Source: Peromyscus leucopus
Lineage: Eukaryota; Chordata; Mammalia; Rodentia; Cricetidae
Assembly (NCBI RefSeq): GCF_004664715.2
Contig: NC_051070.1
Location: forward strand, 46,758,456 to 46,822,455
Length of the DNA: 64,000 nucleotides
Direction: 5' to 3'
Below, in pieces: positions 35,313 to 47,989 of the stretch. The notes beneath the pieces were generated by a model. The model was not told where the DNA came from and ran no database searches. It saw nothing but the letters and a program-made list of their open reading frames with translations. Positions within the stretch are counted from its first letter, which is position 1, and every line of letters begins with the position of its first letter. Made by a program: the position numbers and the translations under genes.

Positions 35313-37805
35313 TTTAAAATTTTAAAATAAAATTCACTATTTTTTTTTTAAAGGACAATACAATACATTTTGGCTAGAAGGACACAAACTAGAATTTTTT
35401 TAAAGTTCTCTTTGGGCATTCTTTCATTCATTTACTCATTCTTATTTAACACGTCTGAAGGCCAGGGACTAAAGCTATAAAGATGAATGAGTCAAGATCC
35501 CCGTTTTCAGTGACTCGGGGGCGGGGTGGGAGATACACTATCTGATGTAATTGGATACACACACATACAGGATGATGGTGCAGAGGAAGGAGCGGAGGGG
35601 TGTTTCTGAGAACCGAAGACCCCTGGACCGTGAAAAACAAGGTGGGCGTTCACACGGTACCGGGGAGAACACCTGTGGGTCATGAAGCAGCCATGCCAAG
35701 CCCCGGTGCCTCTCAGGAGCCGAGGGGCTGCACAGCAGGAAGATGGCGCTTGTATCGCAGGGGGAGAGGGCTGAACAGGCTGGGGCCTGACCGGCTTCAG
35801 GGAGACTGGGAGTCCTGGCAGCTGGGGTCGCAATGGGATGTGTTTAGTAAGGTCACTGACGATGGACAAGACTCCAGGACAGGAAGTAAGAATGGGAGAG
35901 GGAGACCACGAGGGAGGAGAGATATACAGGTGACAGCTGGTGGCAGGATGACCCTCAGCTTTCCAGGTTGTGGGGATGTGTGCGCGCCATTAACCAACAG
36001 AGCTGGAGAGAGAGACTGGTTCTGGACAATGGCGGCGGTTGGCTGGACACAGCAGCCAGTGGGAAACATGGTCTGGAACTTAGAGTGGAACTAAGAAAAA
36101 TGTTTTAAGTTGTGAGATGGCAAAAATATCCATGAATGGGTGAAGTCAGAGGTAGTGGAGCTGAGGGGGGTCATGTGTCATGAGGGCAGCCATTTGGCAG
36201 ACACCTGAGCTTTTGGCCCATCTAGTAGACACTACACAAGGTGGCGAGGCTTAAGCCACTTTTTTCAAGGTCCTTGCCTACGAGAGTAGTCTCTTGAATG
36301 AGAAGACCAAATGACAGAGATGACAGACAGTGGAGGGCAAGGGAGAGAGACAAGGCAAATTTACGGCCTAAGTGTTCTCCACCAAACGTGTCCTGTGAGA
36401 GGCCCACTAAAGAGTGACTGACCAGTCCATCAGAGGTAGACAGAGCAGGACACGGACAGAGCCCAGCAAACACCTCTGTTCTTCCGCCCTGCTAAGGGGG
36501 AGGGAGAGCAAGAGACAAGCAAGGCCCAGCTGCAGGGCCAGGATCCAGATCGCTCTCTTCCTCTGTGGGGAAGAGTGGGTGAGAGGAGCCTCCACTGCCG
36601 CCATGACAGTGTGTCTCACAACGGACACAACTGAGCTGTTGCTTTTTGGAAACACTGACTGACGATTAAAATGGCCAAAAGGTATTGGGAAGTGATGGAA
36701 ATGGATTGGCAGGATGGCAAAGGAGCCTGTCACCATTGTCAAAGGGCCATTCAACAACCAGCAGCAGTCACCAGAAGAAATCAAACCATGAGATGGTTCT
36801 CTCTCCAGTGAGTTGAGACACAGACACCCCTGGAGGTCATACAAAAGAGTGAAGCAGAAACCACTGGCTGAGGGTCACCCTGGCTGGCGAGGGACAGAAA
36901 AGACCTCACGGGGCTATGCAGGGCTCAGCCGAGCCTTGCCAGATCACTAAGGGCTTTCGGGAAGGATGTCACTGCTAGAGAAGGCCAGGTCAAGAGGCAG
37001 GGGCAGACAGGTCCTTCTTTCTCTGTCCCCAACATCTTGACACAAGCACAGCCCGCGTTGGCCTCAGGGAGAGCTGTGCACCAACACGACACCAAGAAGT
37101 TATGTGCTGCTGCAAGTGTCTGAAGGGTCGAAATAACCAACAGTATCAGAAAAGTCAGACATCTACAGACTGGAGCAGGCTGGCTCTACAGCGAAGAGGA
37201 GTTGTTCCCCAAAGACAAAGCGTGCTAATTATCAGAATACCTGCTGCATAGCCACACCCCCACAAGAGCTGAGACTCACTCCTCAGTAGACTAGTTCCAT
37301 ACACATTACCTCCCTTACCACAACTCTGAGGTATCATTATCATGCAATAGGAACCAAATGGGCAGAGCTCTGTGCTGACGGAACTCATATTGCTCTGGGG
37401 TTGAAAAGACCTGTCAATAGGTACTTAGGTGTGTGACACAGTACTAAGTACTACAGAGACAAGGGGTGGAGCTGTCGTGAGCAAGGTCAGAGAGGACAGG
37501 GATTTAGTCTTCAAGGAAGAACGCCTTGAGAAGTGAGTTTGGGGCAGGACTGGAAAGGAATGAGTCTACCATAGAAGAGCTCTTCACACAGAACAGCTAA
37601 GGACATACACCTGTGATACTCAGGAACCCCATGACAAAGCCATGCCAGCACAAAGCATCATGGGAATGTACCCATGTGTGGTACAAATGATCTTTCTTGT
37701 TCTTTGATCTGGATATTCCGAGGACTGGCTCTTCTCTGAGTAGAGGGATGTGCGGCTGACATAAAGGTACTTTAGAAGTCCTGTGTGCATTTACTAGCAA
37801 TGGGT
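35313..37805. other. No gene recognised (intronic)
   Basis: Mixed unique and diverged sequence. The longest frames (164 aa plus at 35600, 145 aa minus at 36407) lack domains, splice support or familiar residues. Confidence 0.5.
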
Positions 37806-37811
37806 ATTATA

Positions 37812-38299
37812 TGTAGCAGGAATCTTCAAAGTTCTTATTAATAAAAACAAACCTGGAGCCAGATATTGTGGTGAATGCTGAATGATCAGAGAAACAGAAC
37901 AAGCCACAGCTACCTCACCAGTTCCTCAGCTGATCCTGTTACCTCAGACTGGAAGCTTCTGAGTCCTCATCCAAATGGATCTCAGCTGAACTGTGCTGCT
38001 TGAAAGCCTGAATGCTTAACCAGCCAAATGCTTCTAGTTTCTGGTCCTCACGCCTTATATACCTTTCTGCTTTCTGCCTCACTCCCTGGGATTAAAGGCA
38101 TGAGTCACCATGCCTGGCTGTTTCCAATGTGGCCTTGAACTCAGAGATTCAGAGGGATCTCTGCCTCTGGAATGCTAGGATTAAAGGCACGTGCTACCAC
38201 TGCCTGTCCTCTATGTTTAATATTGTGGCTGTCCTGTTCTCTGACCCCAGATGAGTTTATTAGCGTGCACAATATTTTGGGGAACACAGTACCACCACA
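37812..38299 (+). mobile_element. Solo LTR of an endogenous retrovirus (copy 2)
   Basis: Starts TGTAGCAGGAATCTT and ends ACCACCACA with perfect 6-bp target duplications ATTATA (37806-37811 and 38300-38305). It is 488 bp and aligns by eye along its whole length with 3817-4315, including the internal B1-like block (about 38085-38210) and a TATA-like 'ccttatatac' near 38053. No retroviral internal region. Confidence 0.9.
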
Positions 38300-38305
38300 A
38301 TTATA

Positions 38306-39320
38306 TACCTCCTCATAGCCTAAGCTAGCTTCTTCAAGAATCATTTTGGGATAATCCTCACCTTCCAAAAAACACTTTCCTGTCCATTGTAATAAGTAAT
38401 GTTTCCCAATCTTAGAACTATCTGCATCAAAGTTTATGCTCTACACATGAGGGTAGCTCTTTTTTGAGTCTTAGTTTAGATAATTTCATGAATCCATGTG
38501 ACTCTTATCGGGAATTTCCATGGTGAGAGAGCTGTTAAAAACTACTCTGGCCAAGTATGGTAGACTGACCTACACACACCAAAGAGAAAAGGAACCCAGT
38601 TTTAACTAAAGACAGAAGAGATGTGCTAAAGATCTCAACTTCATCTATTTTCAAAGATGGAGGGAAAAGGGAATTCATCACATCAAAGCCTATGCAAGCG
38701 GTAAGGCGAGGGAGCTGACGGGCATCAGTGAGCCCGATGTTTACAGCCCAGAGTCCCGGTGAGACAGTCTACCTAGGACACAGATGCCCACTCTCTCACA
38801 AGCTACACAGCAGCAGCACACACACCCTCTAGCCTAAGCTGTGTTCAGTGACGGGGACCCCGTGGGAAACAAATGCCGTGCGGGGAACTGAAGAGGCTTG
38901 GAGCCTCAAAAGACCACACAAATTAAACAAGGATGGGACCAGAATGAGAAGAGCCGAACTTCCAAACACTGGTATCGTGAACATTTCACAAAATTAATGA
39001 AATGTTGAAGAAACAGAACAAAGGGAGGGAACAGAAAATAGCTACCTAGAAGAGCTAACATCTTCACGAGAGACATGTCAGAAGAAGAATACTGTGTTAA
39101 GTATCATAAAATAATTTGAGGAATTTTCTAGAACTACAGATGAAGCTTTTAGAAATGAACATGGCCTGTTGATACAGCAGGACATAATGTCCGTTTTGTA
39201 TCTGGTATGGATTTCAGTCGCAAAAGACTCAAGAGTGCAAGCAGCTGCGCCAGGCCACCACGAGCTGCCTCGGTCCACATCTGTTACCTCACAAGGACAT
39301 TTTCACTCTTCTGCAAATGT
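38306..39320. other. No gene recognised (intronic)
   Basis: Unique or diverged sequence. Confidence 0.5.
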
Positions 39321-39568
39321 CAACTTATATATTTAACATATATGTTTATATATATATACATTTATATACATATATATGCATGATTCAGCATCCTAAAGCG
39401 GGCTAGTTTCCCTGTTTTAACATCATCATATGACTGAGAAGAAAAACATAAGTATTGAGGAGAAGCCAGTGATGAGAGCCATGAGACATCTCTCTTGGAA
39501 GAGGCAGAAAGGAATCCATGCCTTGTGCATCCCCAGTGGTGTGTACACACACGTACATGTACACATAC

Positions 39569-39569
<1 letters not shown>

Positions 39570-39626
<57 letters not shown>
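39570..39626 (+). repeat. (CA)n microsatellite
   Basis: About 28 uninterrupted CA units, preceded by a mixed (CA/CGTA) stretch. Confidence 0.97.
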
Positions 39627-39629
<3 letters not shown>

Positions 39630-39935
39630 CAAGCGAGTGCTCACTTGTCATAAGTACTTGTCAAGGGCTGCAGTGTCATTAAGGGCAATGACTGAGAAAC
39701 AGAAGAATTAGAAAGACCTGTAGAATATGACTGACAAGTAGACAGCAGTGAATGAAGAAATCAATCAGAAATAACCATAATCAGAGAAATCATTATCTAC
39801 ATAAAGACCAGCGCTGCCCGATTAGTAGTTTCAAACATCTCTACAATTTACAGAGCCTTCAGCCACAGAGTAAAACAGACATAAGAAAACAGAGAATTCC
39901 CACCAGTGAGCGACACAGAAATTAACTGAAGAAGG

Positions 39936-39971
39936 CTAGATCATGTTGATCTAGACATGCTAGATCAACAT
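39936..39971. repeat. Nested inverted repeat
   Basis: The 12-bp arms ATGTTGATCTAG (39943-39954) and CTAGATCAACAT (39960-39971) are perfect with a 5-nt loop. An overlapping 8-bp arm CTAGATCA (39936-39943) pairs with TGATCTAG (39947-39954) across a 3-nt loop, so two mutually exclusive hairpins are possible. Confidence 0.9.
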
Positions 39972-40400
39972 TTCTGTTTTAATGAAACAGATACCTACTA
40001 TACTTGCATGTATCCAGAAATTCAGGAAGCAAGCCTACCGACACTTTTAGATTATTTTGTATTATTAGACTTCAAAACCTAATGTTCAGTGTCTATTTAT
40101 AGCAACATAGAAAAGTTCTATGGTTTGCTTTTCTTTTCCAAGCAAACAGTGAAGTCTTCGGTTACTTCTGAGTCACTGTAGCCATCACATCTGATCCTCT
40201 GCATTTTTCACTGAGAAGATGGAAGCAGAAGTTACTCATGTTCTCCTAACAGCACAATTCTACACGGCCTTGGGTGGCAAGCTGAAGCAATGCCAACTTC
40301 CACACTCTAGTCCCAGAGCATCACCTCTGGACAAAAGCAGTGACTTCGTTATTTTAGACATTTAAGTCCAATGCAATTGTAAAACTTCCAAGTTGATACG
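39972..40400. other. No gene recognised (intronic)
   Basis: Unique AT-rich sequence. Confidence 0.5.
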
Positions 40401-40403
40401 AAT

Positions 40404-40434
40404 TTGTGGTGTGTGTGTATGTGTGTGTGTGTGT
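40404..40434 (+). repeat. (GT)n short microsatellite
   Basis: GT-rich run with one TA step, followed by mixed ACAT sequence. Confidence 0.85.
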
Positions 40435-40634
40435 ACACATACATGCGCACTCATGCACATGTGTATCTCAAATGTTATAGCATGAGTGTGGAGGTCACAG
40501 TGCAATTTGTAACCTGGGTTTTCTCTTCCACCCTACGGATCCCTGCGATCAAGCACAGGTCAGGTCTGGCAGCACCCTCCACCTGCTTCACTACCTGGTG
40601 GACAATACTGGTTGCTTTTAAAACACAGCTTTGT

Positions 40635-40760
40635 GTACACAGTCAGATCAGGGGCTCTGACGTTAGACCCTAATTTAAATTTCCCCAAATCATTTCTTCT
40701 TGCGTAAAATGGGGATATCATATTTTATAATTTTGCTCTGACAATTAAAAGATGATCTAT
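40635..40760 (+). repeat. MIR-type SINE
   Basis: 'tcaggggctctgacgttaga' and 'cttgcgtaaaatggggatat' fit the MIR core and tail (the 'aaaatgggga' motif). Confidence 0.55.
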
Positions 40761-42590
40761 GAATCTGGCATTCTCCACCGGAATTCCAGCTGTGTCCTTG
40801 TTTTCTGAGCTACCTGGTTCAGTGGTAGTTGGGGTTACTGAAGAGACCTACACATTTTTCCACATACTTTTTTTAAAAGTATAAATTTTCTTGAGAGTTC
40901 AATACATAAAATTATAGATTACCCCATTTTTTTTGTCAACTATAACATTCACCTTTATACGTGTTACCCCTTTCTAAACACCAAATCATTACCAAACCAT
41001 CCAGCTGACTTGGGTTTTTAGTGAAAGAGAACCCATTGTTTTTAACAAAAACTCAATCATTTGATTTTACCAATAATGAAGACTCAAGAGCCAGGTGCTG
41101 GTGTGAAAACCTGCTAGCTCAGAGAGGCAGAGAAAGCACCCAGCTGGCCTTCCTCCTGAGCCCATGTCCTCAGGCTTCTCCATCATCTCAAACAAAAAAA
41201 CCTCAAACTGAATGTCCCTCCCTTCTACTTCCTGTGCACCGCTCTATCCATCCTTATGACTCCCTCTCACTCTCCATGGTTTTTTTCTTGCCGATTTCCA
41301 GCCAACTAGTTGCTTGCTCCACATCTTGACCTATGATTGACTTTATTTAATCCTGTTTACACTATTCTAGCAGAAAGCTCTTGGATTAAGGGTATGTCCT
41401 AGGGCTGAGCCACACTACAACTAGAAACAGGTTTTCCCAGTAAATAATGCTATCTCGAGGTTCACAGTTGGATCAAATAGCCTGCAACAGAAAGCCTGAG
41501 TCTGGCTCCATTGCAGCTCAAGGGTCTTGGCATCTTTACAGCTCAGTGAGGGCACCCCCACTTTGCTCACACTTAGCTAATGTCCTAAACTATGCAGCAA
41601 ACCTCTTGACTTCTATCAGGGATGCGTGGACTACGTGCCCTCTCCTGGAGGGAGCTGCCCTTTGAGGCTCTCCTCCAGTGATGTGGGAGTTCCTTCTCCA
41701 GCAAGAAGATAAGAGACCTTCTGCCCAATATAAAGCACGGGGGTCTAGTTATGTTCAAATACCTACACATACTAATTTTACAAACATTTTGTGACTGGCA
41801 TGGTATTAGTCTGTGGGTCTTTAAAGAGTGAAATAGCCTTATTCTAAAAAGCTTTCCAACTAGAAAGCATCAGCAGAAATTTATAAACACTTTAGCATGT
41901 TCCTTAACTGCAGAACCACCCTGGTTTTACATGGCAACATTGTAAAACTGTACCTGGTTACACAAAAGAAGACTGCAAACCACGCACAATGGATGGACTC
42001 CTTCTGTCTCTCCTGGACCAGCAGACAGACTGCCTGACAAAGCACTGAAGACGTTTCTAAAAGCCTTCTGAGCCCTCCACTTGAACACTGTACAGCAGAT
42101 GTCTAGGATACATACTGGCCCACATGACTTTTATCTATCCCAATAAACCATTCATATGGTTGCACACGGCAATAAACAAAAGCGCGCACAAATCTAAACA
42201 AAGTGAACCTCATCCAATACCAAGCTATACAGACCGACTGAAGAGTCAGTTCACTCTGAGGAACTATGAGGTATACCTGGAGCATTCGCCCAGGTGCTTT
42301 TAAGTACTCGATACAGGTTCTATTTCCACATGAAGATGAGCACATAAAATTTAGAGGACCACCATAGGGCATGCTCTTGGATACACACACACACCCCGCA
42401 AACATATAACCCCTAAAATCTAAAAGGGAAAATAAGGGAAAGAACACAATGTCAGGTCCATTAAGTTGGTGAATATTCTAAGAAATTAAAATAAAACACC
42501 TGTTTATCCGAGAAAAGTAAAATGTTGCAAACTCATACACAATTTTAACAAAAATTTTAGATGCACTAAGAACGTGAAAATGTATATCAG
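40761..42590. other. No gene recognised (intronic)
   Basis: Unique AT-rich sequence without coding signal. Confidence 0.5.
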
Positions 42591-42596
42591 AGATCA

Positions 42597-42680
42597 CTTA
42601 ACCAGACATGGTGGCACACACCTTTAAGCTCAGTATGTACGAGGCTGAAACAGGAGGATTGCCACCAAAAGTTGAAGACA
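42597..42680 (+). repeat. B1/B4 SINE fragment
   Basis: 'ccagacatggtggcacacac' and 'ctttaagctcagtatgtacg' are a truncated B1-like head abutting a GT microsatellite. Confidence 0.65.
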
Positions 42681-42701
42681 CGTGCGTGCGTGCGTGTGTG
42701 C

Positions 42702-42779
<78 letters not shown>

Positions 42780-42823
42780 TCACTTAGCAATGTCTTAGTC
42801 CTCTCTCATCTAAATCTGAATCC

Positions 42824-42885
<62 letters not shown>

Positions 42886-42929
42886 ACTTAGCAATGTCTT
42901 AGTCCTCTCTCATCTAAATCTGAATCCTA
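42681..42929 (+). repeat. (GT)n(GA)n tract with a 104-bp tandem duplication
   Basis: GT-rich 42681-42753, GA 42754-42779, and a 48-bp unit starting 'gatcacttagcaatgtctta' at 42778-42825. Then comes a second GA tract (42826-42881) and a second identical 48-bp unit at 42882-42929. The period is 104 bp. Confidence 0.95.
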
Positions 42930-43818
42930 ACTGTAAAATAAAACTAAAGTTGATCATATAAAAATCTGGTATTTGCTCTACTATCTAAGCAGGACCGTAG
43001 AAGAGCAGCCCAGCTAAGCTGCCCAAGAGTCCACAAGCTGCCCATACACACCTATCTCAGAGCCGGGACGGTGCAAAAAACGATTAACTGCCGAATCCCA
43101 TACCGAGAAAGTTTCCTCTCCGACGGCGTTTTAGAGCAGCCATTTTAACATGTGGCTTTTGATGAGAGGACTTCAGGAATTTTATATGAACATATACTTG
43201 GGGCCACAGAAAAAAATCTCTTCTAGGTGGGGGCTGAACCTGGAAAGAGTTTTAGGAGCCCTGCCAGGATCTTTCCCTTCACAATACAAGCCAGAGCAGC
43301 ATGCAACAGCAGCCCTCGCTCTGTATTCAATCAACTCAAAAGCAAGCCCTGGCACCCGGAGTCCCCGCCGGCCTCACTGCCGCCTACCCGCCTCACCTCA
43401 GCCCCGCTTCCCTCCGTACCATCTCGGGGGCACCTGCCACCTCTGCCCCCTACAATGCCACTGGCATTTCATTCTACCCTTTTGTGTATTTCCCCCTGCC
43501 CAGTGCTCTGGTTACACAGCTCTTTGTGTCCAGCGGAAGGTCGCCACTCAGTGTTATGCCTCCACTGTCTTATTTCCAGAGTGCCAACAGTAAGACAGAG
43601 AGACCACCACCCAACGTGGGAAAGCAAAAGACAGGCGCAGCGCCCTGCAACCTCGAAGGTTTCTGTGAGCTTTCTCCTTACCCCGAGGACTTTGTCATGA
43701 GCTCTCTCCTCACCCACCCAGAAGACTCCGGCAGACTAGAAAGTTCTGCTCACTTAACAGAGACACAGTCTTGTGTGTAGTGAGACTGTGGAGGGCTACG
43801 GCAGGGATCAGCCCGACT
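42930..43818. other. No gene recognised (intronic)
   Basis: Overlapping open frames of 147, 157 and 159 aa in all three plus frames (43150-43780) reflect stop-poor, C-rich composition, not three genes. Confidence 0.5.
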
Positions 43819-43975
43819 CCGTGGTTCTCAACCTTGGCTGAACCTGGAATCAAGCAGAAGGCTTTTAAAGACCACAGATGCTCAAGCCTGCCTCTCAGAG
43901 AGTCCAAGCTCAATGACTGGCATGGGATTCGTTTCCCAGGTGATTTCAATGTGAAGCCAGGCCAAGCAGGCTCCA
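43819..43975 (+). mobile_element. MER5A-like hAT DNA transposon remnant
   Basis: 'gtggttctcaaccttggctg' at the left and 'ccaggtgatttcaatgtgaa' at the right match the ends of MER5A-type nonautonomous hAT elements. The right terminal inverted repeat is not clear. Confidence 0.65.
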
Positions 43976-44322
43976 GCTGCAGCTCAAAGGCAGGGGAGAG
44001 CTAGAGAAGCCTTATCCAAAAGGTAAGCCAGCCCTAGGACACGGTGGTCCTCCTCACAGGACAAGTCCACAGCTCTGAAAAACAGAAGGGCCGTATGGCC
44101 AGCAGCTCTCCAAAACTTTAAGTCCAGTTCAGGCGCGTGAGGCAGTGTCTCCTCTGGAGGACAAGTCAGCAGAGGACAGGAATCCACTTTGCTACTCTGT
44201 GATCAGAGGGCTCTGGCTATACCCATCTGGAGAGGCAACACATAATGGAACCTCCCTGGGGCCAAGAACATAAATGATCCTAAGTCAGGAACCCAGAATT
44301 AAGCCCTACGACCATAGCAGGG

Positions 44323-44470
44323 TGTGGTGGTATTGTGTTCCCCAAAATATTGTGCACCCTAATAAACTTATCTGGGGCCAGAGACAGAACAGCCATTACG
44401 TACAAAGGCTAGAAAATGGTGGCACTCACACCTTTAATCCTAGCATTCCAGAGACAGAAATCCCTCTGTC
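44323..44470 (-). mobile_element. Truncated third copy of the ERV LTR
   Basis: The reverse complement of the last about 150 bp of the LTR at 3817 and 37812: TGTGGTGGTATTGTGTTCCC and 'aaacttatctggggccagag' on plus. It stops within the B1-like block near 44470, so the other end is lost. Confidence 0.8.
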
Positions 44471-45170
44471 TCTCCCACCCCCTGTACCTTTGGGAGACAC
44501 CTCACAGCCACAGGGGGTAGGAACTGGGGGGTTTCCTGACCCTGAGAGAATCCGCCCAGCCCACATACAGCAAAGCCAGGGGTGACTAGCAGAGGCCCCT
44601 CACAGGAGAGAAGGAACGCTTCGAGAGAAGACGGTGCTGGCGGAGGTCACACACCCGGCACAGGCTCGCACGAGCGTGACTCAGAAACGTCCTCACGGGG
44701 CCTCTTCCCCACTGCACGCACGGGCAAAGCTCCAGTTCCCAACACTGCTGTCCGCCCCACGCTAACCCTTCCCCCATTACACAGTACTTTTACTGTGCTG
44801 ATTTTCTTACGCAAGCCTCGCTGTTAGACTTTTTGCTCTTCTTGGTGTATTTATCTAAATCTGTTTCTGCATTTTTGCACTATCAGGGCATCTTATTCTC
44901 TCACCCGGTGTCTTTTCCACTTTGCAGCGTTCTCCTCTGCTCTCCTTCCCAACAACCTGACCCCCACCCTCTTTCTCTATTCTACTTCTTTTCTACTCAG
45001 AGTCCTCAGATTTGAGTTCCTGGATAGTTTTTTTTACCTTCTCAGTCCCATCATGCTGCTTTTGTGGTTTTCACTGGTAATGATTAGCGGGCTGTAATCA
45101 ATCCTAGGCCATTCTGTACCTTGCTCAGGTTGGTGGCGGTACAGCAGTCTGTTTGCCCCTCTCTGGGTGG
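44471..45170. other. No gene recognised (intronic)
   Basis: Unique or diverged sequence, with T-rich stretches in 44830-45060. Confidence 0.5.
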
Positions 45171-45174
45171 TACT

Positions 45175-47200
45175 GGGGATTCACCAGCAAGAGTAAACTG
45201 TCCATCAGAGCCCCAGATAACACAGAGAGCCACCCGCACAAACCACACAACAGAACCTACACAGCACAAACCAGCACAGAAATGGGACTCCTCTAGGAGA
45301 GCCCCAACCACTGAATCCAAAGACACAGAAATGAGTAAAATGGAGGAGCGTGAAGATTTCAAAATTTTATTTGTAAAACTGAGGAATGCCCACCCCCAAA
45401 CATACAAACGAGATGGATAAAGTAAGGTCCTCATTCCGGGACCTGGAGAGGAAAGCCATGCCCACAGATGAGAAAGTGGTAAAATGGTGAGAAAAAGCAG
45501 TAGTTTATGGATTAAGAAGTCAGCAACATGGAGCACAAATTCAGCCAAGAAACTGAGATTTTTAAGGAGGAAAAAGAAGAAGAAAAAAGAAATGGTAGAA
45601 TGAAAAAATTCAACGAATCAAATAAAATCCAACAGATCAACCAATAGAAGAAGGTTATCAGGTCTGGAGGGCAAGACTGAGTCAACACTTCACTCACTCA
45701 TACATCACTACAGAAGAGGGCGTGATCACAGATCCCAAGAACGCTGTGATGAGATCAAGAGACCAAACCTGAGAGTCCCTGGGACAGAACAAGAAGCTGG
45801 GAGAGAAACTGAAGTCACAGAACTCCATCCAATACAACCACAGGCATTTCTGAATTCTGCAGAAAGAACAGGCACCTGAGCTCCAGAGGAATTTAGAGTT
45901 CCAAACAGACGTGACCAAAGATGAGCCTCTCCATCACACACCAGTCAAGATGCCAAAAGCACAAAACTAAGAAACAGTATTGTAGCAGGACAGGCCCATA
46001 GGATTGAGGAAATCGCTCAGAAACACTAAGAAAAAAGCAAAACAAAGCCACACAACTTACTTGGGAAAGCGAACACATCAAAATAACACTGGATTCTCAA
46101 CAGAAACCTAACACTCAGGAGAGCATGGAGCGCTAGTTCAAGTTCTGAAAGTGAGTAACTTACAGGCAAAATGGTTATATCCAGAGAAGTTACTGTCTAA
46201 AATTGATGGAGAAATAAGGTCATTCCAAGGCAAGCACAAACTAAAGCAGTTCAAGGCCACCAAGCCAACACGACAGAAGGCAGCTAAGGAATCTTATATA
46301 GAGAGCATGAAGGAAAAATATTATATAGAGAGCATGAAGGAAAAGAGGGAGGGGTGTGTGTGTGTGTGTGTGTGTTGCATGCACATGAATGAGTCTGCAG
46401 ATAAACACACATGCATGTTTATATGCACAGACAAGCTCATCTTCCAATTACTTCCCATATTACTGCTTTGAACAAGGTCTCCCAGTGAACTGATGTCCGC
46501 CCTTTTGGCTGGGGAGGGGGGTGGTTAGCCAGTGAGCTCTCTGGAGCCACCTGTCTCGGCACCTAGTGCTGTAGGGGGTGGGTAGATTAAGGGTAAACGC
46601 AGCCACACCTGGCTTTTGTGCTGGGGATTCAGATAGACAGTCTTAAGCAAGAGAACACGGGAACAAATGTTATAAACTGCAGAGAAAAGCACCGTGTCCA
46701 ACACACTAAAAGTGAATAGGGGAAGAGGAGAAGACTTAACACTAACCAAGCAGAGAGACAATGAATGAGATTAAAGGAACGGCCAGCCTCTCCCCACAGC
46801 ATCCCTAAATGTGAATTAAAGTTGATGGACAGGATCCAACTATCTGTAGTCTCATTCCTAGACAAAGAGTCAAAGTATGAGCAGAAGCCTACAGCAATTC
46901 ACTGTAGCTATTTGGAGACTTCAGAAAGTAAACTTCCAGACAAGATAAGGAGTAAAGACGGCAACTTCACTAGTGGACAGAGAAGGCAGACAGTCCCGCC
47001 AGACACAGTGAGTGTAGATGTCTTCGACACCCCGTTCTCATCAACAGCTCATCCAGACCAGGAAAGAAACTCCAGGGTTGATCTATGGCATAGATGTACT
47101 TACCAGAACATTCCACCCAAAGGCTACAGAATGCCTTCTCAGTAGCTCATGGAGCTTTCCCAAAAATACATCACCTTTTAGGTCACAATATGAACCTTAA
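45175..47200 (+). mobile_element. Degenerate HAL1/L1 5'-portion remnant
   Basis: A-rich plus-strand sequence of L1 ORF1/HAL1 type. Recognisable pieces are 'aaatgagtaaaatggaggag', 'agataaagtaaggtcctcat'-like text near 45415 and 'actgtctaaaattgatggag' near 46193. Many stops; no intact ORF. A 24-bp direct repeat ('tatatagagagcatgaagga') sits at 46298 and 46323, beside a GT run (46353-46375). Confidence 0.5.
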
Positions 47201-47201
47201 C

Positions 47202-47203
<2 letters not shown>

Positions 47204-47247
<44 letters not shown>
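47204..47247 (+). repeat. (CA)n microsatellite
   Basis: About 22 CA units. Confidence 0.97.
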
Positions 47248-47249
<2 letters not shown>

Positions 47250-47484
47250 CAAAACCAAACAGAAATAGTTGCTTGTCTCTCATTAGCTCACAGTGGAACA
47301 AGACTTGAATTTAGGAATAAGACAGACTCTCAGATTGGACAATATAGTCTGAACCAGTCACTAAACCAAAGAGGAGTTTTAAAAATTCTTATTATCAAGT
47401 GAGAACGAAACAGGTTAGCAGAACCTTCGGCATGCAGCCAAGGCAGTCCCAAGGTGAAATGTCATAGCTCTAAGTGCTTACATT

Positions 47485-47660
47485 AAAAGTCAGAAGCCAG
47501 GGAGGCAGCTCGGCAGGTACTGGCGCTTGCTGTGGGGCCTCATGAGCTCAGTCTGACCCCGGAAACTGACGGGGGAAGGAAACAGAACACAGCAAGTCAT
47601 TTACACTCTGACTTCCACGTGTGTGCCATGGCATGTGTATGGCATGGCGTGCACACGTGG
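47485..47660 (+). repeat. B3-type SINE, diverged
   Basis: 'agggaggcagctcggcaggt', 'catgagctcagtctgacccc' and 'cactctgacttccacgtgtg' in B3 order. Confidence 0.6.
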
Positions 47661-47936
47661 TACTTTTTAAATAACTGGAGAGATCTCCAGGAAATAATGA
47701 TGGGCCTCGAGGTCTTAGAAACGAGAACAAGCGGACAGAAGGAAACAACAGAGGCAGAAGCAATGAAAGAGTTGGTTCTTTAAACCATAAACAAAATTAA
47801 CAAACTTTTATCCAAACTAAACAAGAAAGACAAAACCCAAGTTAATAAAAGCAGAGATACAATTCCAATAGATTCAAGTGGAATGCAGGTGATCATTAGT
47901 ATTCCAAAAAGTTAATTTTAAAAAACTGGAAAATCT

Positions 47937-47941
<5 letters not shown>

Positions 47942-47986
<45 letters not shown>
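47942..47986 (+). repeat. (CA)n microsatellite in L1 remnant
   Basis: About 22 AC units. Confidence 0.97.

Positions 47987-47989
<3 letters not shown>

Noticed and set aside
34407..36844. Several open frames of 115-164 codons on both strands
   Set aside because: Mutually overlapping, no recognisable domain, within sequence with SINE debris.
43150..43780. Three overlapping plus-strand open frames of about 150 codons
   Set aside because: All three frames are open at once, which reflects stop-poor C-rich sequence; no start context, domain or splice pattern.
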